DNA of 44,966 nt, from contig JAJZWB010000009.1 in assembly GCA_021846845.1 (NCBI GenBank), positions 1-44,966 on the forward strand, in the 5' to 3' direction. The position numbers and the translations under genes were made by a program. This DNA comes from Actinomycetes bacterium (GTDB lineage: Bacteria; Actinomycetota; Thermoleophilia; Solirubrobacterales; Solirubrobacteraceae). Within the stretch, counting starts at the first letter, position 1. Each line of letters begins with the position of its first letter. The notes below the pieces were generated by a model that ran no database searches, had not been told where the DNA came from, and saw nothing but the letters and a program-made list of their open reading frames with translations. This document shows, in pieces, positions 35,138-44,179 of this stretch.

Positions 35138-37216
35138 TCAGCCGGCGGGCGGGGCCGGGAGGTCGAGCGACTCGGCCAGCAGCGTCGCGACGTCGGCGAC
35201 CCGCATGCTGGAGCCGGCGCCCTGCACGCCGTCGTCCAGCATCACCGTGCAGAACGGGCAGGCCACGGCGAGCGTGTCGGCCCCGGTGGCGATCGCCTCG
35301 GCGACGCGGTTGTCGTTGATCTGGCTGCCGCGCTCCTCCATCCACATGTGGGCCCCGCCGGCGCCGCAGCAGAACGTCCCTCGCCCGCTGCGCTGCATCT
35401 CGACCGCCTCGCCGACGGAGGAGACGAGCGCGCGCGGCTCGGCGATCACGTCGTTGTGACGTGCCAGGTAGCAGGAGTCGTGGTAGGTGACCGTGAGCGT
35501 CTCGGAGGACCGCCGCGGCGCCAGGCGCCCTTCGGCCACGAGGCGGGCCAGCAGCTGGGAGTGGTGCACGACCTCGTAGTTGCCGCCGAAGTCGGGGTAC
35601 TCGGCCGAGAGCGAGTTGAAGCAGTGCGGGCAGCTCGCGATGATCTTCGTCACGCCGGCCTCGTTGAGCGTCTCCACGTTCTGCTCGGCGAGGGCCTGGA
35701 ATACGTACTCGTTGCCCATCCGCCGCGCCGGGTCGCCGGTGCACGCCTCACGCGGTCCGAGGATCGCGAAGTCGATCCCGGCTCGCCGGAGCAGCTTGGC
35801 GGTCGACTCGGCCGCCGTCCGCGCGCGTTCGTCGAACGATGCCGCACAGCCGACCCAGTACAGGTACTCAGGCGGGTCATCGCCCGGCTCCAGCACTCGC
35901 ACGCCCAGCTCGGCCGCCCAATCCGCGCGTTCAGACTGCGCCTTGCCCCATGGGTTCGACGCGCGCTCGATGTCTCGCAGCATCGGCTCGGCCTCGGAGG
36001 GGAAGCTCGACTCGACCATCACCAGGTGGCGGCGCAGATCGACGATGTGGTCGACGTGCTCGATCGAGACCGGGCAAGCCTGCACGCACGCCCCGCAGGT
36101 GACGCAGTCCCAGACCGACTCCTCCGGGACCGCGGCCGGCACGAGCGCCGCCGGCTCCGGGGCCGCGGCGCCCTCGATCGCGCCTGAGCCGCCCGCCGAG
36201 CCGCCCGTTGCCGTGCCACCGGCCGCCGAGCCACCGCCCGCCCTGCCGCCGGCCGCCGAGCCACCGGCCGTGCGAGCGCGGACGATCGCCCCCCCGTCGG
36301 CCAGCACCTGGTCTCGCAGCCCCATGATCACCAGCTTGGGCGAGAGCACCTTGCCGGTCGCGAACGCCGGGCAGGCGTCCTGGCAGCGGCCGCACTCGGT
36401 GCACGTGAACGTGTCGAGCATCTGCTTCCAGGTCAGGTCAGCCGCGGTTCCGGCGCCGAAGCGGATCTCCTCCTCGGGGACGTCGGGGTCATCGAAGCGC
36501 AGCGGCTCGAGCCGGCCGCGCGAGCGCGTGCGTCCGTACCAGACGTTGAACGCCGCGGTTGCGATGTGCAGGTGCTTGGACCGCGGCAGGTAGGCCAGGA
36601 AGCCGAGGATCGTCGCGATGTGCACCCACACGAACACGCGCTCGAGCACGCGCGTCGCCTGGCCGCGGGAGAACAAGCCCGAGAGCGCATTCGAGATCGG
36701 CATCCAGGAGGCCGGGTACTCGTTGAGCCCCAGGGCGATCCGGGTCGCATGCCACAGCAGCAGCGACGTTGCGATGATCGCGATCAGCGCCAGGATCAGG
36801 TCGGCCTCGCCGAGGTGGCTCCCCCTGAATCGCTCCGGGCGCCTCACCTTGCGGATCCAGACCGCGCCGAGCACCCCCACCAGGACGAGCGCGGCGAAGA
36901 TGTCCACGAGCAGCGCATACCAGCCCTGGGATCCCAGCCACGGCAGCGTGTCGTGCCTGTCGACGGCCCCGATCATCGCGATCAGGATCGTCGGGCCGAG
37001 CACCAGGAAGCCCCAGAAGATGAACGCGTGCAGCAGCCCGGGTCCCGGGCGCTGCAGAAGCTTGCGCTGTCCGAGCACGATCGTGCCCTCGTTGCGGGCA
37101 CGCGCCCCCGCGTCGCCGGTGCGCGAGACCGGGGCGCCGGCGCGCAGCAGCGCCGCGAGGAAGCGGATGCGGACCGTGAACGCGCCGATGCTCGCGGCCA
37201 GCAGCGCCGCGAGCAC
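35138..37216 (-). CDS. Membrane Fe-S oxidoreductase (CCG-domain, DgcB-like)
   Basis: N-terminal TM/NarI-like segment; CTECGRCQDACP and CVTCGACVQACPV 4Fe-4S motifs; two CCG-type segments (GCAASFDERART, CCGAGGAHMWMEE). Confidence 0.9.
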   Translation of the reverse strand: MLAALLAASIGAFTVRIRFLAALLRAGAPVSRTGDAGARARNEGTIVLGQRKLLQRPGPGLLHAFIFWGFLVLGPTILIAMIGAVDRHDTLPWLGSQGWYALLVDIFAALVLVGVLGAVWIRKVRRPERFRGSHLGEADLILALIAIIATSLLLWHATRIALGLNEYPASWMPISNALSGLFSRGQATRVLERVFVWVHIATILGFLAYLPRSKHLHIATAAFNVWYGRTRSRGRLEPLRFDDPDVPEEEIRFGAGTAADLTWKQMLDTFTCTECGRCQDACPAFATGKVLSPKLVIMGLRDQVLADGGAIVRARTAGGSAAGGRAGGGSAAGGTATGGSAGGSGAIEGAAAPEPAALVPAAVPEESVWDCVTCGACVQACPVSIEHVDHIVDLRRHLVMVESSFPSEAEPMLRDIERASNPWGKAQSERADWAAELGVRVLEPGDDPPEYLYWVGCAASFDERARTAAESTAKLLRRAGIDFAILGPREACTGDPARRMGNEYVFQALAEQNVETLNEAGVTKIIASCPHCFNSLSAEYPDFGGNYEVVHHSQLLARLVAEGRLAPRRSSETLTVTYHDSCYLARHNDVIAEPRALVSSVGEAVEMQRSGRGTFCCGAGGAHMWMEERGSQINDNRVAEAIATGADTLAVACPFCTVMLDDGVQGAGSSMRVADVATLLAESLDLPAPPAG

Positions 37217-37236
37217 CAGCGCGGAGACCAGGACGC

Positions 37237-38109
37237 CTATGTTCCCCTCACCTTCCTGATCTCGGCGCTGATCGCCGGAACGACCTCATGCAGGTCCCCG
37301 ATCACCGCGTAGTCCGCGGAGGCGAAGATCGACGCCTCGCCGTCGGGGTTGATCGCGAGCAGCCGCTTGGCGCCCTTGCAGCCGGCCATGTGCTGGGTGG
37401 CGCCGCTGATACCGCAGGCGATGTAGATCTCGGGCGAGACCTTGGTCCCTGTCTGGCCGACCTGGTCGGAGTGCGGGCGCCAGCCGGCGCTCGTGACCGC
37501 GCGGCTGCAGCCGACGGCTCCCCCGAGCAGCCCCGCCAGCTCCTCGATCACGCCGAACCCCTCGGCCGAGCCGACGCCGCGACCGCCGGACACGACCACC
37601 TCGGCGTCCGCGAGCGACACCCCGGCGCCCGCGGCCTCGATCCGCCCGCTCACGCGTACGGCCAGGTCCAGCTCGGAGGCGGCGGGGGTCACCGCCAGCG
37701 TCTCCGGCTCGCCGAACGGCTCGGCCGCGACCGAGTGCGGCGCGACGGTCGCCAGCAGAGGCGAGCCGTCGAGCGCCGCCTCCTCCAGCAGGGAACCGCC
37801 CCAGCGCAGGCGGACGACGCGAGCCGGCGAGCCGGGCGTCAGCGATGTGCAGTTGGCCGCGACCGGCTGACCGAGCTTGGCCGCCACGTGCGCGAGCAGC
37901 TCGTTGCCGCGATCGGTGGCCGGCGCCAGCACGGCGCTCGCACCGCGCTCCGCCGCTAGCTCGACGAGCGTCTGCGCCCACGCCGCCGGCGAGTAGGCCT
38001 CGCCCGCGGCGAAGCGGACCGCGGCCACGTCGCCGCCGAGTCCCCGTGCGAACGCGACCGCCTGCTGCGAGAGCTCGTCGCCCGCGCCGTCAACCCAGAC
38101 GATGTTCAT
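37237..38109 (-). CDS. etfA: Electron transfer flavoprotein subunit alpha
   Basis: VVSGGRGVGSAEGFGVIEELAGLLGGAVGCSRAVTSAGWRPHSDQVGQTGTKVSPEIYIACGISGATQHMAGCKGAKRLLAINPDGEASIFASADYAVIGDLHEVVPAI. Confidence 0.95.
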   Translation of the reverse strand: MNIVWVDGAGDELSQQAVAFARGLGGDVAAVRFAAGEAYSPAAWAQTLVELAAERGASAVLAPATDRGNELLAHVAAKLGQPVAANCTSLTPGSPARVVRLRWGGSLLEEAALDGSPLLATVAPHSVAAEPFGEPETLAVTPAASELDLAVRVSGRIEAAGAGVSLADAEVVVSGGRGVGSAEGFGVIEELAGLLGGAVGCSRAVTSAGWRPHSDQVGQTGTKVSPEIYIACGISGATQHMAGCKGAKRLLAINPDGEASIFASADYAVIGDLHEVVPAISAEIRKVRGT

Positions 38110-38861
38110 ATGACTCCGATCTCGGCCAGGATCTCCACCACTCTCGGCGCCGCCTCGGGACCGTGGCCGAGGATCTCCGCCTGCTTGCCGGGCCCCTCCG
38201 GGACGACGAGGCGCTCCATCCGCAGGCGCGCCGCCGGGCGCTGCGGGGTCGAGGCGGCAACCGGCTTGCGCTTGGCCCGCATCCGGCCGGGAACCGACGG
38301 GTAGCGCGGCAGGTTGATCCCCTCCCTGACGGTCACCACTGCCGGCAGCCGCAGCTCGTAGACATCGCGGCCGCCCGCGACCTCCTGCTCGCAGCGGAGC
38401 AGGCCGTCCTGCGCGGAGAGCGCCTTGATGCCCGTGACGCACGGCAGGCCCAGCGAGTGCGCGACGCGGATCGGCACCTGGTAGTTGCCTCCGTCGGCAG
38501 ACTCGTTGCCGAACAGGAGCAGATCGAACGGCTCGGGTAGCGCCCGCACGGCTTCGACGATCGCCGCGGCGGTCGCCTGCGGGTCCCACTCCTCGCCGTC
38601 GCTGACCAGGTGTATCGCCCGGTCGGCGCCGATCGCGAGCATGTCGCGCAGCTGCTCCTCGGCCTCGGCGGGGCCGAGCGTGAGCACCGTCGTGGAGCCG
38701 CCGTGCTCCTCGACCAGGCGGATCGCCTCCTCGGCGGCACACTCCTCGTGCGGCGAGACCGTGAAGCCGAGATGACGCGTCTGAATCGCACGACCGTCCT
38801 CGGTGAGGGTCATCCGCCCGCCGGTCAGCGGGACGCGCTTGACGCAGACCAGGATGTTCAT
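38106..38861 (-). CDS. etfB: Electron transfer flavoprotein subunit beta
   Basis: MNILVCVKRVPLTGGRMTLTEDGRAIQ...SPHEECAAEEAIRLVEEHGGSTTVLTLGPAEAEEQLRDMLAIGADRAIHL. Confidence 0.94.
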   Translation of the reverse strand: MNILVCVKRVPLTGGRMTLTEDGRAIQTRHLGFTVSPHEECAAEEAIRLVEEHGGSTTVLTLGPAEAEEQLRDMLAIGADRAIHLVSDGEEWDPQATAAAIVEAVRALPEPFDLLLFGNESADGGNYQVPIRVAHSLGLPCVTGIKALSAQDGLLRCEQEVAGGRDVYELRLPAVVTVREGINLPRYPSVPGRMRAKRKPVAASTPQRPAARLRMERLVVPEGPGKQAEILGHGPEAAPRVVEILAEIGVI

Positions 38862-38889
38862 CGCGGCGACCTCATCGTCCGGGGGGCGG

Positions 38890-41433
38890 TCACGAGCGGA
38901 CCCGCTCGTTGCCCGGGTCAAGCAGGGGCGTCGAGTCGACCGTCGCAACGGTCGCCGGGTACAGCTCGCCCATGTACTCGACCCTCAGCTCGGCGCCGAC
39001 CCGCGCGTGCTCGGGCGGCAGGTAGCTCATCAGGATGTGACGGCCGATCGACGGCCCCGCTCCCGCGCTGGTCACGTAGGAGCGGCGGCCCCTGGCGTCG
39101 ACGATCGCCTCGCCGTCGGCGGTCAGGACCGGCTCGCGGCCGAGCATGTAGCGCTTGACGCCCGAGCTTGAGGTGTGGTCGTCGACGGTCAGCGCGCACA
39201 TCGTCGCCGCCTGCGGCTCCTCACGGTGGCGGACGTGCGCCTCCCTGCCGATGAACTCCTGCTCCTTCACCGACCCCCAGGCCATCCCCGCCTCGACGAC
39301 GTTGTAGTCGCCCTCCAGCTCGGCGCCGTAGGCGCGATAGCACTTCTCCAGCCGCCCGGTGGTCCCGTAGACGCCGGCCCCGATCGGGACCGCGCCGTGC
39401 GGCGCGCCGGCCTCGGCGACGATGTCCCACAGCCTCGCGCCCTGCTCGATCGGGACGTACAGCTCCCAGCCGAGCTCTCCGACGTAGGAGATCCGGCTCG
39501 CGATCACCGACAGCGGCCCAACCTCGATCTCCCTCCAGCTTGCGAACGGGAAGCCCTCGTTGGAGACGTCGGCCGAGGTCACGCTTGAGAGGATGTCGCG
39601 CGCGCGCGGCCCCCAGAGCCCGAGAGTGGTCCAGGAGCTGGTCAGGTCGTGCGCCTGCGCCGATCCGTCCGCGGGCAGGTTGTCCCCAAACCACTTGAGG
39701 TCCGACATCCCGAAGGCGCCGCCCGTCACCACGCGGAACGCGTCGTCGGCCATCCGCATGATCGTCAGGTCGGCCTTGAAGCCGCCCGACGGCGTCAGCA
39801 CCGGGGTGTAGACGACGCGCCCGACGGGCACGTCCATCTGGCGCATGGCGACACGCTGCACCGCGTCGAGCGCGCCCGGCCCGGTGACGTCGAAGATCGC
39901 GAACGCCGTCAGGTCGATGTAGCCGGCGCGGTCGCGCATCGCCAGGTGCTCGGCGTTGATGATCGGCGACCACCAGCGCGACTCCCACTCGGCCTCACGC
40001 CGGACGATGCGATCCCCGTACTCCTCCAGCAGGCCGGAGTTGGACTCGTACCAATGCGGGCGCTCCCAGCCGGCGGCCTCGTAGAAGACCGCGCCGAGAG
40101 CCAGCTCGCGCTCGTAGTGGGGCGAGAGCTTGACCCTGCGGTCCGTTTCCCACTGCTCGGCAGGGTGGACGATCCCGTACATCTTGTTGAAGCCCTCGGC
40201 GACCCGGGCGCGGATGTGGGTCCTGGTCTTCTGGTGCGGGTAGGCGCGGGCGATGTTGGACTCGAAGACGTCTATCTCGGACTCGCCGTGGACCATCAGC
40301 TCGGCGACTGTCTTGCCGGCGCCGGGACCCTCCTTGATCCAGATCGCGGCGGCCGACCACAGGCCCCTGACCTCCGGCGTCTCGCCGAGCAGGGGCAGGC
40401 CGTCGAACGTCACCGACAGCAGCCCGTTGATCGCGTAGCGGACGCCGACCGACTCGTCGCCGACGATCTCGGGCACCAGCTCCAGCGCGTGCTCCATCTG
40501 CAGCTCGAAGTCGGCCTGGGTGAACGGCAGCTCGGTCGGGCTCAGCGCCGACTCCTCGATCGACGGGATCTCGTCGGCATCGAGCATGATCGGCCGGTGG
40601 GCATAGGAGCCGATCTCGAGCCCCCCGCCGTCCTGGCGCTCGTACATGTTCGTGTCCATGTCGCGGACGATCGGATAGTCCACGAGCGTGCGCGCGTCGG
40701 CGAACATCGCCACCGGCCCGACGTCGATCATCTGGTGCACCGCCGGGCTGAGCGGGATCCGTGCGCCCGCCATCGCCGCGATCCTCGGGCTCCAGCAGCC
40801 GCAGGCGATCACCACGCGGTCGGCCTCGATGTCACCGCGGTCGGTGCGCACCCTCACGACGCGGCCGTGCTCGACGTCGAGCCCGACGACCTCGGTGTTG
40901 GCCGCGACCGTCATCCCGGCCTCGATCGCCCGCTCGCGCATGATCGTCGCCGCACGCAGCGAGTCGACGACGCCGGCGCCCGGCGTGTAGAAGCCGCCGA
41001 GCAGGATCTGCTCGTTCACGAACGGGACGAGCTCCTTGATCTCGGCGGGGGTCAGCAGCGACGTCGGCTCGATCCCCCAGCTCCGAGCCGACGCCATGCG
41101 CCGCTGGAGCTCCTGCATGCGCGCCTCCGTCCGGGCGACCTCGATCCCGCCGCACTCCAGGTAGACGCCGAGATCCTTGTACTGGCGCATGCTCTCGAGC
41201 GTCAGCGAAGTGATCTCCTTGGCGTGGTCGACGGGGAAGATGAAGTTCGAGGCGTGGCCGGTGGAGCCGCCCGGATTGGGCAGCGGACCCTTGTCGAGGA
41301 GGGTGATCTCGGTCTCCCCCAGACGGCTGAGGTGGTAAGCGACCGAGTTGCCGACGATTCCCGCGCCGATGATCACGATTCGCTGGCGCGCGGGCAGCCG
41401 GCGGGTGGTCTGGATTTCTGTCTCTGTCATCAC
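38890..41433 (-). CDS. FAD-dependent dimethylglycine/sarcosine dehydrogenase-like protein fused to GcvT (aminomethyltransferase) domain
   Basis: IVIIGAGIVGNSVAYHLSRLGETEITLLDKGPLPNPGGSTGHASN; C-terminal GcvT/GCV_T_C domains (YVGELGWELYVP, GREAHVRHR). Start GTG 41433 or ATG 41430. Confidence 0.9.
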   Translation of the reverse strand: MMTETEIQTTRRLPARQRIVIIGAGIVGNSVAYHLSRLGETEITLLDKGPLPNPGGSTGHASNFIFPVDHAKEITSLTLESMRQYKDLGVYLECGGIEVARTEARMQELQRRMASARSWGIEPTSLLTPAEIKELVPFVNEQILLGGFYTPGAGVVDSLRAATIMRERAIEAGMTVAANTEVVGLDVEHGRVVRVRTDRGDIEADRVVIACGCWSPRIAAMAGARIPLSPAVHQMIDVGPVAMFADARTLVDYPIVRDMDTNMYERQDGGGLEIGSYAHRPIMLDADEIPSIEESALSPTELPFTQADFELQMEHALELVPEIVGDESVGVRYAINGLLSVTFDGLPLLGETPEVRGLWSAAAIWIKEGPGAGKTVAELMVHGESEIDVFESNIARAYPHQKTRTHIRARVAEGFNKMYGIVHPAEQWETDRRVKLSPHYERELALGAVFYEAAGWERPHWYESNSGLLEEYGDRIVRREAEWESRWWSPIINAEHLAMRDRAGYIDLTAFAIFDVTGPGALDAVQRVAMRQMDVPVGRVVYTPVLTPSGGFKADLTIMRMADDAFRVVTGGAFGMSDLKWFGDNLPADGSAQAHDLTSSWTTLGLWGPRARDILSSVTSADVSNEGFPFASWREIEVGPLSVIASRISYVGELGWELYVPIEQGARLWDIVAEAGAPHGAVPIGAGVYGTTGRLEKCYRAYGAELEGDYNVVEAGMAWGSVKEQEFIGREAHVRHREEPQAATMCALTVDDHTSSSGVKRYMLGREPVLTADGEAIVDARGRRSYVTSAGAGPSIGRHILMSYLPPEHARVGAELRVEYMGELYPATVATVDSTPLLDPGNERVRS

Positions 41434-41437
41434 AACA

Positions 41438-41449
41438 CTGATATATCAG
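41438..41449. promoter_or_regulatory. Candidate GntR operator CTGATATATCAG
   Basis: Perfect palindrome identical to 28983-28994, just upstream of the dehydrogenase start codon. Confidence 0.7.
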
Positions 41450-41462
41450 AGACAGATCAGTT

Positions 41463-41537
41463 GTGTCAACCCTCCGGGGGCATGCGCGTGTCAACCCTCC
41501 GGGGGTATGCGCGTGTCAGCCAACCCGGTCCATGCGC
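41463..41537. repeat. 25-bp tandem repeat (two near-identical copies, third degenerate)
   Basis: gtgtcaaccctccgggggcatgcgc at 41463, same with one change at 41488, degenerate at 41513. Confidence 0.85.
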
Positions 41538-41597
41538 CTCCGAAGCGCCCGGCATCGCCCCCCCCCGGACCGGACAGGCGGCCCGACCCGTCGGCGA

Positions 41598-42788
41598 TCA
41601 GGCGAGCCTGGGCGCGCCGGCGCGCGCGACCATTCGCACCGCCGCCACCGCCGCCAGCGCGGTGGCGGCGCACGAGAGGATGAACGGCGCGCTCTCGCCC
41701 AGCGAGCCGATCGCCGCGCCGCCGACCGCCGACCCGGCCGCCAGCCCGGAGACGAGCGCGGCGGCGACCCACGTGAACGCCTCCGTCTCCACCCCCGGGG
41801 TCACCGCGCGTCCGATCAGCGCGTACTGGCAGGAGAAGATGGGCGCGCATGTGAGTCCGGCGAGCAGGCTGCAGACGAGCCCCTCGGGGATCGTGCGAGC
41901 GAAGATCAGCGGCGCCGCGCACAGCACCCCGGCGATCAGCAGCCCCCGGTAGCGATGCGCGAGCGGCGCGCGCCATGCCCGCGAGCCGTACCAGAGCCCT
42001 CCGGTCAGCGAGCCGGCGCTCCACAGTGCCAGCAGCAGGCCGGCGTCCGGGCGCGAGCCGGCGTGCAGCGCCAGCGACGGCAGCCCCACCTCGATCGCGC
42101 CCAGGCCCACCCCGGTGAGCGCGATCGGCCCCAGCAGCGCCCTCAGCTCCGGGATCCCGAGCGCCGGCGTTCGCTGCGCTCCGGGCGGCCGCGTGCCCGG
42201 TCCGGCGAGCAGCGGCGAGGCCACGAACAGCATCGTCCCGATCAGCCACACGACGGCACACAGCAGAACCGCGACCGCCGGCGAGGTGACGGTGACCACG
42301 ACCGCGACCAGCAGCGGTCCGGTCATCCAGATCAGCTCCTGGACGACGGAGTCCAGCGAGTAGGCGGTCTCGCGCAGGCCAGGGTCGTGCAGGATCTCAC
42401 GCATCAGGGCCCGGACGGTCGGCGCCACCGGCGGCATCAGGGCCCCGGCCGCCGCCGACAGCGGCACCAGTGCGACGGCCGGCGCATGGGCGTCGGCGGC
42501 CAGCACCAGGGCGACCAGCGCGACGGCCTGAAGCGCCACCGCCGGCAGCAGCACGCGACGGCGCCCAAGCGCGTCCACCAGCCGGCCGAGCACCGGCGCC
42601 GCGGCGGCGCTTGCGAACGCGTTCGCGCCCACCGCGATCCCGGCGGCGGCATAGGACCCGGTCCTGGAGTGGACCAGCAGCAGGATCGCCAGCGACGACA
42701 TCCCCTGGGGCAGGCGCGCGAGCAGCGCGGTCGCGAACATGCGCGCGCAGCCGGGGGCCGCCAGCACGTTGCGATAACCGGAGACCAC
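41598..42788 (-). CDS. MFS transporter
   Basis: MVSGYRNVLAAPGCARMFATALLARLPQGMSSLAILLLVHSRTGSYAAAGIAVGANAFASAAAAPVLGRLVDALGRRRVLL. Confidence 0.92.
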   Translation of the reverse strand: MVSGYRNVLAAPGCARMFATALLARLPQGMSSLAILLLVHSRTGSYAAAGIAVGANAFASAAAAPVLGRLVDALGRRRVLLPAVALQAVALVALVLAADAHAPAVALVPLSAAAGALMPPVAPTVRALMREILHDPGLRETAYSLDSVVQELIWMTGPLLVAVVVTVTSPAVAVLLCAVVWLIGTMLFVASPLLAGPGTRPPGAQRTPALGIPELRALLGPIALTGVGLGAIEVGLPSLALHAGSRPDAGLLLALWSAGSLTGGLWYGSRAWRAPLAHRYRGLLIAGVLCAAPLIFARTIPEGLVCSLLAGLTCAPIFSCQYALIGRAVTPGVETEAFTWVAAALVSGLAAGSAVGGAAIGSLGESAPFILSCAATALAAVAAVRMVARAGAPRLA

Positions 42789-42891
42789 CGTCCGAGCCTA
42801 CTGCGCGCACGGGGCGCCCTGGCGCCGGTCGGCGCACGGGCGGTTCTGGCACCATCGCGATCGCAAGCCATCCGAGCGTGAGGAGAGCCAA

Positions 42892-43185
42892 GTGGACGAG
42901 CAGCAGACCAGGCTGGCGGTGCAGGCTCATGCTGACGCGGTTGTCAGCGGCGACATCGATCATGTCGTGAGCGACTTCGTCGAGGAGATGCGCGCGGCCG
43001 TGCCGGAGATCGCCAGGACGCTGCCCGATCCGGTCAGCGCCGCCGAGGTGCGCAGCCTCGAGGTCGGAGCGGACGAGGCCGTGGCGGAGATCAGCTACAC
43101 GGGCGCGGGCCGGACGGTCACGATCCGCTCCCGCTGGCGCGAGGTCGAGGGCCGTCCGCAGATCTTCGCCGGCGAGCCCGTCTGA
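42892..43185 (+). CDS. Small NTF2/SnoaL-like hypothetical protein
   Basis: GTG start with GAGGAGAG SD; MDEQQTRLAVQAHADAVVSGDIDHVVSDFVEEMRAAVPEIARTLPDPVSAAEV. Confidence 0.7.
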   Translation: MDEQQTRLAVQAHADAVVSGDIDHVVSDFVEEMRAAVPEIARTLPDPVSAAEVRSLEVGADEAVAEISYTGAGRTVTIRSRWREVEGRPQIFAGEPV

Positions 43186-43203
43186 GGCAGCCGGGCGCAG
43201 GCT

Positions 43204-44124
43204 TCACACTTCGGGCGGCGTCCCGCTCGCGCGGCGCGAGGCGCCGCCCGACGCTGCCATCACCAGCACCATGCCGGCCGCCGCGCGGGCGCTCAGCCCC
43301 TGGCCGAGCACGATCAGACCCATCAGCGCGGCAACGGCCGGCTCGAGGCTCATCAGCACGCCGAACACCGCCGGTCTGATCCGGCGCAGCGCCTCGAGCT
43401 CCAACGAGTACGGGATCGCCGAGGACAGCACGCCGACGGCGGCCCCGATCGCCAGCGCGCGCGGCGCCAGGAGCTGCGTCCCACCTGAGGCGAGACCGAC
43501 CGGCAGCACCATGGCCGCCCCCAGGCAGATCGCGACCGACAGCCCGGCCCCGGTCTCGAACGCGCGGCCCACGCGCGCGCTGACGACGATGTAGCAGCCC
43601 CACAGGGCTCCGGCCACGAGCGCGAACGCGATCCCGAGCCCGTCGATGCTGCCTCCCCCGCGCGTCAGCGCCAGGATCCCGGCGAGCGCGAGCCCGACCC
43701 AGACGAGGTCGACGCGCCGTCTGGAGCCGATCACCGCCACCGCCAGCGGACCGATGAACTCAAGCGACACCGCGACCCCGAGCGGGATCCGGTCGATGGA
43801 GCTGTAGAAGCACAGGTTCATCCCGGCGAGCACCGCCCCGAACAGGGCGGCCAGCGCCAGCCGCCGGCGATCCAGGTCTCCCGGCCGAGGCCTCGAGACG
43901 ACGATCAGGACCAGGCTCGCGAACGCCAGGCGGAGCAGCACGGCGCCCCCCGGGCCGACCGATCCGAACAGGTGCACCGACAGCGCGCCGCCCAGCTGGA
44001 CCGATGTGATGGCGACCATCACGAGTGCTGGCGACGGCACGCGCGCCAACGCACCGCCCGCGCCGGGGGCCGGCCCGACGGCGACCGTCGTCTCGGTCTC
44101 CGTGCCACCGCGCGCGATCGCCAT
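43204..44124 (-). CDS. EamA/DMT-family transporter (RhtA-like)
   Basis: SVHLFGSVGPGGAVLLRLAFASLVLIVVSRPRPGDLDRRRLALAALFGAVLAGMNLCFYSSIDRIPLGVAVSLEFIGPLAVAVI. Confidence 0.92.
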   Translation of the reverse strand: MAIARGGTETETTVAVGPAPGAGGALARVPSPALVMVAITSVQLGGALSVHLFGSVGPGGAVLLRLAFASLVLIVVSRPRPGDLDRRRLALAALFGAVLAGMNLCFYSSIDRIPLGVAVSLEFIGPLAVAVIGSRRRVDLVWVGLALAGILALTRGGGSIDGLGIAFALVAGALWGCYIVVSARVGRAFETGAGLSVAICLGAAMVLPVGLASGGTQLLAPRALAIGAAVGVLSSAIPYSLELEALRRIRPAVFGVLMSLEPAVAALMGLIVLGQGLSARAAAGMVLVMAASGGASRRASGTPPEV

Positions 44125-44179
44125 GCAGGGGATCGTAGGCACACTCCCGCGACCGCCCACGGGAGTACTCTCGCCGCCG

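Noticed and set aside
39649-41952. 767-aa plus-strand ORF
   Set aside because: Antisense shadow of the dehydrogenase-GcvT gene, Arg/Asp/His-rich composition
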